Below the pieces are notes generated by a model that made no database searches, was not told the origin of the DNA, and was given only the letters and a program-made list of their open reading frames with translations. The position numbers were made by a program, and so were the translations under genes. A stretch of 64,000 bases of DNA from CAG-411 sp050875145 (GTDB taxonomy: Bacteria > Bacillota > Clostridia > Lachnospirales > Lachnospiraceae): NCBI GenBank assembly GCA_050875145.1, contig JBNMLH010000002.1, forward strand, positions 202,144-266,143, given 5' to 3'. Position 1 is the stretch's first letter. Each line of letters opens with the position of its first letter. This document shows, piece by piece, positions 16,451 to 24,863 of this stretch.

Positions 16451-17269
16451 ATGAATCAAAATGAAGAAATGTCAAAATGTATCAGAGTGGGGCTGATTGG
16501 ACTTTCAGCGTTTTTACTTGTAGTTATAGGTGTGTATTCCTTGTCAGATGCGGTATCTGTATATGTTGCATCGCAGGAGAAAAAACTACCGATTTATTGT
16601 GTGGAAAAAGAAAAACCACAGGTTAGTTTAAGCTTTGATGCGGCATGGGGAAATGAAGACACACAGGCAATTTTGGACGTTTTAGATAAATACAAAATAA
16701 AGGTTACCTTTTTCATGACTGGTGGATGGGTGGATCAATATCCAGAGGATGTCAAAAATATTGCAAAGGCTGGACATGATTTGGGAAATCACAGTCAGAA
16801 TCATAAACAGATGTCACAACTTTCAGCTACACAATGCGAAGAGGAGATTACAGTGGTGAATGACAAAGTAAGAGAACTTACCCAAAAAACACCACAATTA
16901 TTCCGTCCACCATATGGTGATTATAATGATACTTTGGTAGAAACTGTTGAAAAATGTGGATGTTATTGTATTCAATGGGATGTGGACAGTTTAGATTGGA
17001 AAAATTATGGTGTAGATTCGATTGTATCTACAGTGTTGAATCATAAGGCGCTTGGAAATGGTTCTATCATCCTAATGCATAATGGTGCGAAATATACGAA
17101 AGATGCATTACCAGCTGTCATTGAGGGATTGCAGAAAAAAGGGTACGAAATTGTACCGATATCAAAACTGATTTATAAGGAAAACTATGAAATAAATCAT
17201 GAAGGTCGTCAAGTATCATTAGGCGAAAAGGAAAAGAAAGCAGATGTAACGCCTGAAGCAACAGAGTAG
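16451..17269 (+). CDS. Polysaccharide deacetylase, PdaB-like sporulation type
   Basis: A membrane-anchored NodB-homology (CE4) protein of 272 residues from the ATG at 16451, which has GGTGAT upstream. One N-terminal helix (about 13-37) leads to an extracytoplasmic domain. Motif 1 is SFDAAWGNED rather than the usual TFDDGP, so the second Asp is absent; motif 2 is NHSQNH; motif 3 is RPPYGDYND; motif 4 is WDVDSLDWKNYG; motif 5 is IILMHNG. CE4 enzymes deacetylate peptidoglycan or other GlcNAc polymers. The SFDAAWG variant is one I associate with clostridial PdaB-like proteins involved in sporulation. It ends in a charged tail. Substrate is inferred. Confidence 0.85.
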   Translation: MNQNEEMSKCIRVGLIGLSAFLLVVIGVYSLSDAVSVYVASQEKKLPIYCVEKEKPQVSLSFDAAWGNEDTQAILDVLDKYKIKVTFFMTGGWVDQYPEDVKNIAKAGHDLGNHSQNHKQMSQLSATQCEEEITVVNDKVRELTQKTPQLFRPPYGDYNDTLVETVEKCGCYCIQWDVDSLDWKNYGVDSIVSTVLNHKALGNGSIILMHNGAKYTKDALPAVIEGLQKKGYEIVPISKLIYKENYEINHEGRQVSLGEKEKKADVTPEATE

Positions 17270-17286
17270 AGTTAAAATGAGATATG

Positions 17287-17315
17287 TTGAGGAATACATA
17301 CAAATATTGTATAAT
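17287..17315 (+). promoter_or_regulatory. Sigma-A promoter of the small secreted protein gene
   Basis: TTGAGG at 17287-17292, 17-base spacer, TATAAT at 17310-17315, about 45 bases ahead of the ATG at 17362. Confidence 0.65.
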
Positions 17316-17361
17316 CATAGATAAATGTAAAATATATGAATAAAACGAAAGAGGGAAAACT

Positions 17362-18057
17362 ATGCTTGGTGCCAAAATACAGAAGAAGATTATTGGGTTA
17401 GGGAGTACAATAATCATAGTTATGTTACTAATTTTTAATATACCTGTATATGCAGCGGAACGGAAGGAGAGTTCTGAAGGTGCAGTGGAAATGGCAGAGG
17501 AAGCCGAAACATTGGATATTATAAATTTTACATTAAGTGAAGCTGCACCCTTAGCGGTTGGTAAGCCGATTCTAATGAGTGCAAAAGGGATTGGTGGATG
17601 TGGCAATTATCGATACAAATTTTATGTATTGGATAAGCAGAGTGGGATTTCTGTTTTTTATCAAAATTTTTCCGTGGATAATGTGGCAAAGTGGACACCC
17701 AAAAGACCGGGAAATTATGCTATTTACGTTTTGATACAGGATTGTGTTTCGGGTAATGTGATAAGTAGTGTAAAAGAGTTTCAGATAGTAAAAAGAATTG
17801 TAGTAAAAAGTTTTAAAATTACAAAAATAAAGAGTAGAAAAGTAAAATTTAAGATAAAGGCTACAGGATATGGAACTTTGCGGTACAAAATAGCAGTAAA
17901 GAAAGTGAAAGGAAAACGGACTACGATAAAAAAATATGGAAAAAGCAAGACTAAAATATACACATTTAGAAAAAAAGGAAAATATATCATATATTTATAT
18001 GTAAAAGATGCAAATGGAACAGAAAAGATTATAAAGAAGAGCATTATTCTTCATTAA
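17362..18057 (+). CDS. Secreted protein with triple-tyrosine-like modules
   Basis: A 231-residue exported protein with an N-terminal signal (hydrophobic core about 10-28, likely cut after VYAA). The body holds a module at about 60-130 with Gly-Asn-Tyr-x-Tyr-x-Phe, a conserved WTPKRPGNYAIYVLIQD, and a second, very Lys-rich module at about 135-231 (KSFKITKIKSRKVKFKIKA and KKGKYIIYLYVKDANG). The same two-module layout closes the alpha-amylase encoded next door, where the match to the first module runs GDYKYRFIVEDAYG and WKPRSAGEYVITVYVKD. The basic second module may bind the cell wall. No catalytic motif seen. Confidence 0.65.
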   Translation: MLGAKIQKKIIGLGSTIIIVMLLIFNIPVYAAERKESSEGAVEMAEEAETLDIINFTLSEAAPLAVGKPILMSAKGIGGCGNYRYKFYVLDKQSGISVFYQNFSVDNVAKWTPKRPGNYAIYVLIQDCVSGNVISSVKEFQIVKRIVVKSFKITKIKSRKVKFKIKATGYGTLRYKIAVKKVKGKRTTIKKYGKSKTKIYTFRKKGKYIIYLYVKDANGTEKIIKKSIILH

Positions 18058-18096
18058 AAGGAAGATATTTATTATTGAATAGAATTATAAAGGAAA

Positions 18097-18135
18097 ACAA
18101 GCATTTCATTCATTATATGGAATGCTTGTTCTTCT
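18097..18135 (+). terminator. Terminator after the small secreted protein gene
   Basis: ACAAGCATT and AATGCTTGT form a 9-bp stem over a loop of about 15 bases, followed by TCTTCTTAT. The T-run is imperfect. Confidence 0.55.
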
Positions 18136-18209
18136 TATACGTATTTTATGTTCCATGCTAAAAGATTGAAAAAACTCTGTAAAATATACATATATTTTTT
18201 GAAATTCGG

Positions 18210-18238
18210 TTGATAAAATTGTGAAAAAATGTTAAAAT
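18210..18238 (+). promoter_or_regulatory. Sigma-A promoter of the amylase gene
   Basis: TTGATA, 17-base spacer, TAAAAT at 18233-18238, about 55 bases ahead of the ATG at 18292. I see no clear CcpA cre site nearby. Confidence 0.55.
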
Positions 18239-18291
18239 AAATTAGTTAATGTAGTTTAAAATAGTGAAAGTGCCTAGAAGGAGGAAAAACT

Positions 18292-21200
18292 ATGGTAAAT
18301 GAGAAACTAAAAAAGTCGTTGGCTGTTGCAATGGCTGCGAGTTTAGTTGCTACTAGCTTTCCGGTTGCTAGTTATACTAAGGTCTTGCAGGCGCATGCAA
18401 AAACAGCAAATAAAAATGAGACAAGTACCCTAGCAGGAGATACAGGTGTCTCAAAGGATGATGATGGTGTGTATAAAGTGACAATGGATGACACTGGATA
18501 TATCACTGCGGATGGCGCGAAGTATGATCCAGATGGAGATTATGCAGCAAATGAAAATACACCATTTTCATGGGATAATGCAAGTGTATATTTTGTTATT
18601 ACAGACCGCTTTAACAATGGAGATAAGAGCAATGACCATTCCTATGGACGTTCAGGTAATTCCTCTACAGTGCCAAGTGCATATAAAAGTACATTTGAAA
18701 GTGTCGCAGGAAGCTACGCTTCTACTGGTGAAGCGGATGCAGCAAATTATGAATCGCGTGTAGGAACATTTCATGGTGGTGATTTGAAGGGACTGACCGA
18801 ATATATTGATAATGGATATTTTGATTCATTGGGAATGAATGCCATTTGGATTACAGCACCTTATGAACAGGTACATGGAGCTGTGTTTGCGGATGGATTA
18901 AAGCATTATGCATATCATGGATATTATGCTCTCGATTATACCGAAGTAGATGCGAATATGGGTACCGAAGAGGATTTACATAAATTTATTGATACTGCAC
19001 ATGAACATGGTATCCGTGTTATCTTTGATGTAGTAATGAATCACAGTGGATATCCAGATGCCTATACAATTGCAGAGTATTATGGAGCGAATAGTTCTTT
19101 ATTAACCTCTAAGTGGCAAAATTCATATTTTGGTATTGGTGAAGACAAATATCATTGGGAATGGGATTATGCAACAAAGGATGCAGAGCATGGTGCTTTG
19201 AATTACACGAATGATTGGAATAATAGTTGGTATACTACGGCTTGGGAAAGAATGGTGGCTGGAAGATATTCAGATGGATATACTGCCGGAGAAGGAACAG
19301 GACTTGAGTTATGTAGTGCAGGCCTTCCAGACTTTAAGACGGAAGATTCTTCTGGCAAAGGATTACCAGATATTTTAAGTAAGAAATGGGCAAAAGAAGG
19401 TCAATTGTCAGAGAAAACAGCAGAGACCAATAAAATGTTAAAAGCATGTGGATATGGAGAAATTGGTTCTGCTTCAGTAAAACAGTATTTAGTTGCATGG
19501 TTAGCAAATTGGGTACGAGAATATGGAGTAGATGGTTTCCGTTGCGATACAGCAAAGCATGTATCAATAGATTGTTGGAAGGATTTGAATACAGAGTGTA
19601 AAAAGGCATTAAAAGAATGGAGAAGTAACAATTCCGATAAGGCTTGCTCTAAGTGGACAGACGACTTCTGGATGACAGGTGAGGTTTATGATCAAGGATT
19701 ATCAATGAATTTTGGTGGTACAGATTATTCACAGGCATTTGATTCTCTTATTAACTTTACTTTCCAAGGAGTTGCAGGACAAAAGGGTAGTGCATTAGAG
19801 TCTACATATTCTTCTTATGCACAATATTGTAATAGTAGTGCAAAACAAAATGCATTAAGTTATGTTTCTTCTCATGATAAGGGAATTGGAGCAAGAGGAG
19901 CAAGTGTAGGAACTGCATTGTTACTTTGCCCTGGAGGTGTTCAGACTTACTATGGTGATGAAACATCAAGACAAGCAGGTGGAGGTAGTGGAGATCAGCC
20001 TTCACGTTCGCAAATGACGTGGAATGATACCGCAAGCCTCGCTAACTGGCAAAAAGTGGGACGTTTCAGAAGAAATCATATAGCAGTAGGTGCAGGACAG
20101 CATAATAAACTTGCTGACAGTCCATATACATTCAGTAGAACATATAAAGGAAAAGCTACAGTAGGTGCAGAAGCAAAATCAGATTACGAAGATAAAGTTG
20201 TAGTTTCACTTCCTGGCAGCGCTGGAAGCTATGATGTATCAGTAGGAGATGTATTTGCAGATGGAACTACAGTTGTAGATGAGTATTCAGGAGAACAATA
20301 CACAGTAAGTGGCGGAAAAGTAGCAGGTGTTACTTGTGATAACAATGGTGTTATTCTTTTAGCAGAACCAACAGAAGATCCAACACCAAAGGCAAAGGTT
20401 ACAGCTAGTGTAGGAGATAAGAGTGCTTATACAGAAGACAAATTTACAACAACAATTAAGACTGAGAATGTGACAGATGCAACTTACCAGATTAATGACT
20501 GTACACCTGTTTCCTTTACAGATAGTGCAGATATTACAATTGGAGAAGATACGGCATATGAAGAGACAACAACAGTTAAAGTAACAGGAAAATCAAGCAT
20601 TGATTCGTCAGAAGTAAGCAAAACATTTACTTATAAACGTAGTAAAGAGCCAACAGTTGGACAGGCAAGTGAAGGTTTCTATCTTCGTATGAGTAAAGCA
20701 GCATATGAGAAGGCAAGTGGACAGACTGGAGTACCTTTGGTATGGATTTATGATGATAAAGCCTCTTATTCTGGTGCAAGTTGGGATTCTAGAGATAAGA
20801 TGACTTTAGACGAAACGGGAGAATACTATGTTTGGCAGAAGGATACATTGACTTCTGAGGTATATGTTATTGTAACAGCACCGGATGCAGATACATGGCG
20901 TTCTGTTCCGGATAAAAAGAATGGTGGAGCTGTAAAGGGAACCTTAGAATTAGATCCTTCTAAGGAATATACAGATGCAGATCAGATTAAGACAATTACA
21001 CTTGCAACGGGTGAAAAGGCAACTGTAACGGTTAAATATGTAGATAGCCAAGACAAGGAATTAAAGACTATTACGCGTGTAGGAGCAGTGGATGCTAATT
21101 ATACGGTATATGCACCAAAGACATTATCTACAGTTTCAGGATATGAGTTGGCAGAAGGACAGGATACTTCTAAGACAGGAAAGTTTACAGCAGAAGAGCA

Positions 21201-21990
21201 GACCGTTACGTTTACTTATACTAAGGTGGGTGAAGTTATAACACCAACCCCTGAAGTAAAAACACCGGACCCAACGGTAACACCAACAGATGATGTTACA
21301 CCAACACCAACAGAGGTTGTTACAACCGTAGAGCCAACACAAGAACCAACAGAGGCACCAACAGAAGGACCAACACAAGAACCAACACAAGAACCAACGC
21401 AAGCACCAACACAGGAGCCAACCGCAGTGCCAACAGAAACACCAAAGACATTGGAGGCTAAGGTTTCTACAAATCCAGCTACAAAACAGATTGCAGGATA
21501 TGCAGTAAAGATTACTGGATATGCAGCAAATGGTTCTGGAGATTATAAGTATCGCTTTATAGTAGAAGATGCATATGGAAACTTTGTTTATACAAAGGCA
21601 TATACTTCAACTGCATCAGGTACATGGAAACCAAGAAGTGCAGGTGAGTATGTGATTACGGTATATGTAAAAGATGAAAAGAGTGGAAAGATTACAACCG
21701 CTTCTAAAGATTACAAAGTAACTTCAGCACTTTCTGTTAAGAAATTTGATGTAAAGCGTTTGAAGAAATTACAGTATCAGTTAGAGTCTTTAGCATCTGG
21801 TGGAGCAGGAACTTATAAATATCAATTCTCTTATACTTACAAAGGAAAAACAAAGATTATTAAGAAATATTCAAGTAAGAGAATTTGCAAGAATGCGTTT
21901 ACAAAAGCAGGTGTTTATAAAATAACAGTTTCAGTTAAAGATAAAAAGGGAAAAGTAGTGAAAAAGACAAAAACTGTTAAAGTGAAATAG
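18292..21990 (+). CDS. Secreted multidomain alpha-amylase (GH13)
   Basis: A 1232-residue extracellular starch-degrading enzyme. Signal peptide (about 1-36, MVNEKLKKSLAVAMAASLVA). GH13 catalytic domain about 95-620: region I DVVMNHS (about 244), region II GFRCDTAKH (about 416, nucleophile Asp), region III MTGEVYDQ (about 461, general acid Glu), region IV SSHDKG (about 527, transition-state Asp; the usual Asn before HD is Ser). Then an Ig-like segment, a probable starch-binding module of CBM26 type (about 797-890; WIYDDKASYSGASWDS, EYYVW), a MucBP-like domain (about 907-980), a Pro/Thr/Glu repeat linker (about 982-1053), and two C-terminal modules shared with the gene upstream. There is no LPXTG motif, so attachment, if any, is by the modules. 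GAAGGAGG precedes the ATG. Confidence 0.92.
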   Translation: MVNEKLKKSLAVAMAASLVATSFPVASYTKVLQAHAKTANKNETSTLAGDTGVSKDDDGVYKVTMDDTGYITADGAKYDPDGDYAANENTPFSWDNASVYFVITDRFNNGDKSNDHSYGRSGNSSTVPSAYKSTFESVAGSYASTGEADAANYESRVGTFHGGDLKGLTEYIDNGYFDSLGMNAIWITAPYEQVHGAVFADGLKHYAYHGYYALDYTEVDANMGTEEDLHKFIDTAHEHGIRVIFDVVMNHSGYPDAYTIAEYYGANSSLLTSKWQNSYFGIGEDKYHWEWDYATKDAEHGALNYTNDWNNSWYTTAWERMVAGRYSDGYTAGEGTGLELCSAGLPDFKTEDSSGKGLPDILSKKWAKEGQLSEKTAETNKMLKACGYGEIGSASVKQYLVAWLANWVREYGVDGFRCDTAKHVSIDCWKDLNTECKKALKEWRSNNSDKACSKWTDDFWMTGEVYDQGLSMNFGGTDYSQAFDSLINFTFQGVAGQKGSALESTYSSYAQYCNSSAKQNALSYVSSHDKGIGARGASVGTALLLCPGGVQTYYGDETSRQAGGGSGDQPSRSQMTWNDTASLANWQKVGRFRRNHIAVGAGQHNKLADSPYTFSRTYKGKATVGAEAKSDYEDKVVVSLPGSAGSYDVSVGDVFADGTTVVDEYSGEQYTVSGGKVAGVTCDNNGVILLAEPTEDPTPKAKVTASVGDKSAYTEDKFTTTIKTENVTDATYQINDCTPVSFTDSADITIGEDTAYEETTTVKVTGKSSIDSSEVSKTFTYKRSKEPTVGQASEGFYLRMSKAAYEKASGQTGVPLVWIYDDKASYSGASWDSRDKMTLDETGEYYVWQKDTLTSEVYVIVTAPDADTWRSVPDKKNGGAVKGTLELDPSKEYTDADQIKTITLATGEKATVTVKYVDSQDKELKTITRVGAVDANYTVYAPKTLSTVSGYELAEGQDTSKTGKFTAEEQTVTFTYTKVGEVITPTPEVKTPDPTVTPTDDVTPTPTEVVTTVEPTQEPTEAPTEGPTQEPTQEPTQAPTQEPTAVPTETPKTLEAKVSTNPATKQIAGYAVKITGYAANGSGDYKYRFIVEDAYGNFVYTKAYTSTASGTWKPRSAGEYVITVYVKDEKSGKITTASKDYKVTSALSVKKFDVKRLKKLQYQLESLASGGAGTYKYQFSYTYKGKTKIIKKYSSKRICKNAFTKAGVYKITVSVKDKKGKVVKKTKTVKVK
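21238..21450 (+). repeat. Pro-Thr-Glu linker repeat in the amylase
   Basis: In-frame tandem repeats of a 12-base unit, mostly variants of CCAACACAAGAA, encoding PTQE, PTEA, PTQA and the like. The unit spaces the catalytic and substrate-binding parts from the C-terminal modules. Such repeats can change in number by slippage or recombination without breaking the frame. Confidence 0.85.
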
Positions 21991-21994
21991 TGAA

Positions 21995-22028
21995 AAAATA
22001 GCTTCATTCATTTGAATGGAGCTATTTT
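21995..22028 (+). terminator. Terminator after the amylase gene
   Basis: AAAATAGC..CATTCA and TGAATG..GCTATTTT form a stem of about 14 pairs with a small interior mismatch, directly after the stop. The remaining 330 bases up to 22360 are AT-rich with no gene that I can see. Confidence 0.75.
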
Positions 22029-22360
22029 GATTCATAAAAGAAGAGTTAGATAGATATGATAGAATAGAGGATAAGTTATGAAAATTGTGTATATTTTTAG
22101 GTTTTGGAATAGAAGCTAGAAATTAAAATAGTTCTATTGAAAAACTGAAAAGGAATTAGAATTGCTTGTTAAAAATAGTCCTTTTGATTAAAATTATAGA
22201 AAAAATTAGTTAAAATTAACAAAAAAGCATGCATAAAAAGAAAAAATATGGTATTATAGTATAAAGGGATGAATGTATGATTGGATTCTAAATAAGTTAG
22301 GCTAGATAAATAGAGGTCTATTAATATTTTAGGGTAGATTTATAAAGAGGAGGGATTACT

Positions 22361-22966
22361 ATGAATAAAGTAGTAACAATCAGCAGACAGTATGGTAGTG
22401 GAGGACGAGAAATAGGAAAGAAGTTGGCAGAACATTATGGGATTCCTTTTTATGACAATGAGATTATTTCTAATGCAGCAAAAGAAAGTGGTTTTGCAGA
22501 AGTTGCGTTTGAACGTGCAGAAGAAAAAGCTACAAATAGCCTTTTATACACGCTTGCGATGGGAATGAGTGCATATGGAAACATGGATATGGGGTTTAGT
22601 ACCATGTCGGTGGATGATCAATTATATTTAGCAGAAACGAAGGTGACAAGACGTTTTGCACAGCAAGGTCCATGTGTTATTGTAGGAAGGTGCGCGGACT
22701 ATGTATTGCGAGATCAAACAAATGTTGTAAATGTATTTGTTACAGCGGATGTTACGGCAAGAGTAGAACGGGCAATTGAAGAGTATGGGTTGCCTAAGCC
22801 AAAGGCAGAAGAAAACATTATTAAGTTTGATAAGAGGCGTAATAACTATTACAATTTTCATACAGGACAAAAGTGGGGAGATATAAACAATTATCATTTG
22901 GTAATTCGCAGTGATTTTGGAGGAATTGACCATGCAGTGGATACTTTGATTACATATCTTGAATAG
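22361..22966 (+). CDS. Cytidylate kinase-like family protein
   Basis: A 201-residue P-loop protein. The N-terminus KVVTISRQYGSGGREIGKKL carries a GSGGREIG nucleotide-binding loop, followed by PFYDNEII, VIVGRCADYVLRD and a C-terminal lid/NMP region (KFDKRRNNYYNFHTGQKWGD). This is the cytidylate kinase-like family (Cytidylate_kin2), common in clostridia next to or apart from true Cmk. Nucleoside monophosphate kinase activity is plausible but the substrate is unproven. AGAGGAGGG precedes the ATG; a terminator follows. Confidence 0.85.
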   Translation: MNKVVTISRQYGSGGREIGKKLAEHYGIPFYDNEIISNAAKESGFAEVAFERAEEKATNSLLYTLAMGMSAYGNMDMGFSTMSVDDQLYLAETKVTRRFAQQGPCVIVGRCADYVLRDQTNVVNVFVTADVTARVERAIEEYGLPKPKAEENIIKFDKRRNNYYNFHTGQKWGDINNYHLVIRSDFGGIDHAVDTLITYLE

Positions 22967-23024
22967 TGATTTTTGTATATGTCTAATATACATTGGTTGA
23001 AAAAAAACAAAATATGTTATATAG

Positions 23025-23060
23025 TAGTAGATAGTGTGTTTGCACTATCTACTATTTTTG
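23025..23060 (+). terminator. Terminator after the cytidylate kinase-like gene
   Basis: TAGTAGATAGTG and CACTATCTACTA form a perfect 12-bp stem with a 6-base loop and a T-run. The rest of the gap to gltX (23061-23301) has a short direct repeat GGAATAATAT twice near 23202 and no gene. Confidence 0.88.
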
Positions 23061-23301
23061 TGCAGGCAGCGATTCAGAGTTTTCTATTATATGGAAAATT
23101 GGAAATTGCTTTGGCTAATTTGAAAAATTAGCAAATATATGTTTCGTAGTTAATATATGGTTGCCTTTGGTATGAAAGTATTTTAACGTTTTATATGAAT
23201 GGAATAATATGGAATAATATTGTGGTTTGATTATTATGCTTTTATGAAAATGGTACGATAGTTAGGTGAAAAACAGTTTTGATAACAGAACGGAGGAAAT
23301 T

Positions 23302-24762
23302 ATGAAAACAGTAAGAACAAGATTTGCACCAAGTCCTACAGGAAAAATGCATGTAGGAAATTTGAGAACTGCGTTATATGCATATTTAGTTGCAAAACAT
23401 GAAGGTGGAGATTTTATTTTAAGAATCGAAGATACAGATCAAGAGAGATTTGTAGAGGGTGCAATTGAGATTATCAATCGTACTTTGCAGGAAACAGGGC
23501 TGATTCATGATGAAGGACCAGATAAAGATGGAGGAGTAGGCCCTTATGTGCAGAGTGAGAGACAAAAACAGGGAATCTATTTACAGTATGCAAAGCAGCT
23601 TGTAGAAAAAGGTGAGGCATATTATTGCTTTTGTACAAAAGAAAGATTAGCCGGATTGTCAAGTAAAGTTGGTGATAATGCAGAAGGAAAAGAAATTGTA
23701 CAATACGATAAGCATTGTTTGCATTTAACGAAGGAAGAAGTAGAAGAAAACCTTGCAAAAGGATTGCCATATGTAATTCGCCAGAATAACCCGACAGAAG
23801 GAACTACTACATTTCATGATATTATTTATGGAGATATTACGGTAGATAATTCGGAATTGGATGATATGATTTTGATTAAATCAGATGGATACCCAACTTA
23901 CAATTTTGCAAATGTGGTGGATGATCATTTGATGGGAATTACACATGTTGTTCGTGGTAATGAATATTTATCATCTTCTCCAAAATATAATCGCTTATAT
24001 GAAGCATTTGGATGGGAGGTACCAGAATATATTCATTGTCCTCTTATTACAGATGAGACGCACAAAAAATTAAGTAAAAGATGTGGACATTCTTCATTTG
24101 AAGATTTATTGGAGCAGGGATTTTTACGTGAAGCAATTGTAAACTTTGTTGCATTATTAGGTTGGAGTCCAGAAGAGGATCGAGAGATTTTTTCATTGGA
24201 GGAATTGGTGCAGGCATTTGATTATCATCGTATTAATAAAGCACCTGCCGTATTTGATATGGTGAAATTAAAGTGGATGAATGGCGAATACATGAAAGCC
24301 ATGGACTTTGATACATTTTATGATATGGCATTGCCTTATATAAAAGATGTAATCAAAAAGGATATGGATTTTAAACGGATTGCAGAAATGGTAAAAACAC
24401 GTATAGAAGTATTTCCGGACATTGCAGGTCATATTGATTTCTTACAGGAAATGCCAGAATATAGTGTAGATATGTATACACATAAGAAGATGAAAACAAA
24501 TCCAGAAAATTCGTTGGAGTTACTAAAAGAAGTATTACCAGTATTGGAACAACAGGAGGATTACTCCAATGATGCATTATTTGAACGTTTGAGTGCATTT
24601 GGAAAAGAAAAAGGATATAAGACTGGTTTTGTTATGTGGCCAATTAGAACGGCAGTTTCTGGTAAGCAAATGACACCAGGAGGTGCTACAGAGTTAATGG
24701 AACTATTAGGCAAAGAGGAAACGTTAGTGCGAATTAGAGCTGCAATTGAGAAATTGTCTTAA
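23302..24762 (+). CDS. gltX: Glutamate--tRNA ligase
   Basis: A class I aminoacyl-tRNA synthetase of 486 residues that charges tRNA-Glu. The start at 23302 (MKTVRTRFAPSPTGKMHVGN) has GGAGG 6 bases upstream and begins directly at the family N-terminus; the 12-residue longer frame is not needed. The HIGH-equivalent is MHVGN and the KMSKS-equivalent is KLSKRCG. ILRIEDTDQERFVEGA is also conserved. There is no T-box in the leader as far as I can see. Confidence 0.96.
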   Translation: MKTVRTRFAPSPTGKMHVGNLRTALYAYLVAKHEGGDFILRIEDTDQERFVEGAIEIINRTLQETGLIHDEGPDKDGGVGPYVQSERQKQGIYLQYAKQLVEKGEAYYCFCTKERLAGLSSKVGDNAEGKEIVQYDKHCLHLTKEEVEENLAKGLPYVIRQNNPTEGTTTFHDIIYGDITVDNSELDDMILIKSDGYPTYNFANVVDDHLMGITHVVRGNEYLSSSPKYNRLYEAFGWEVPEYIHCPLITDETHKKLSKRCGHSSFEDLLEQGFLREAIVNFVALLGWSPEEDREIFSLEELVQAFDYHRINKAPAVFDMVKLKWMNGEYMKAMDFDTFYDMALPYIKDVIKKDMDFKRIAEMVKTRIEVFPDIAGHIDFLQEMPEYSVDMYTHKKMKTNPENSLELLKEVLPVLEQQEDYSNDALFERLSAFGKEKGYKTGFVMWPIRTAVSGKQMTPGGATELMELLGKEETLVRIRAAIEKLS

Positions 24763-24771
24763 AATAAAAAG

Positions 24772-24804
24772 AAGGGTTTTGTTTGGTTGCAAAGCCCTTT
24801 TTTT
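24772..24804 (+). terminator. Terminator after gltX
   Basis: AAGGGTTTTG and CAAAGCCCTT pair with an 8-base loop, followed by a T-run. Confidence 0.85.
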
Positions 24805-24863
24805 CATGCTATAGTTAGATATTGTAGTGCAATAGGAATAATACAGTTTGGGAATGGAAAGAA

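Noticed and set aside
21238..21450. Short tandem DNA repeats that might suggest a CRISPR array or VNTR locus
   Set aside because: The repeats are 12-base, in frame, and encode a Pro-Thr-Glu linker in the amylase; there are no unique spacers.
22967..23301. T-box or other riboswitch upstream of gltX
   Set aside because: No T-box sequence or specifier-stem layout is visible; the gap holds the previous terminator and AT-rich filler.
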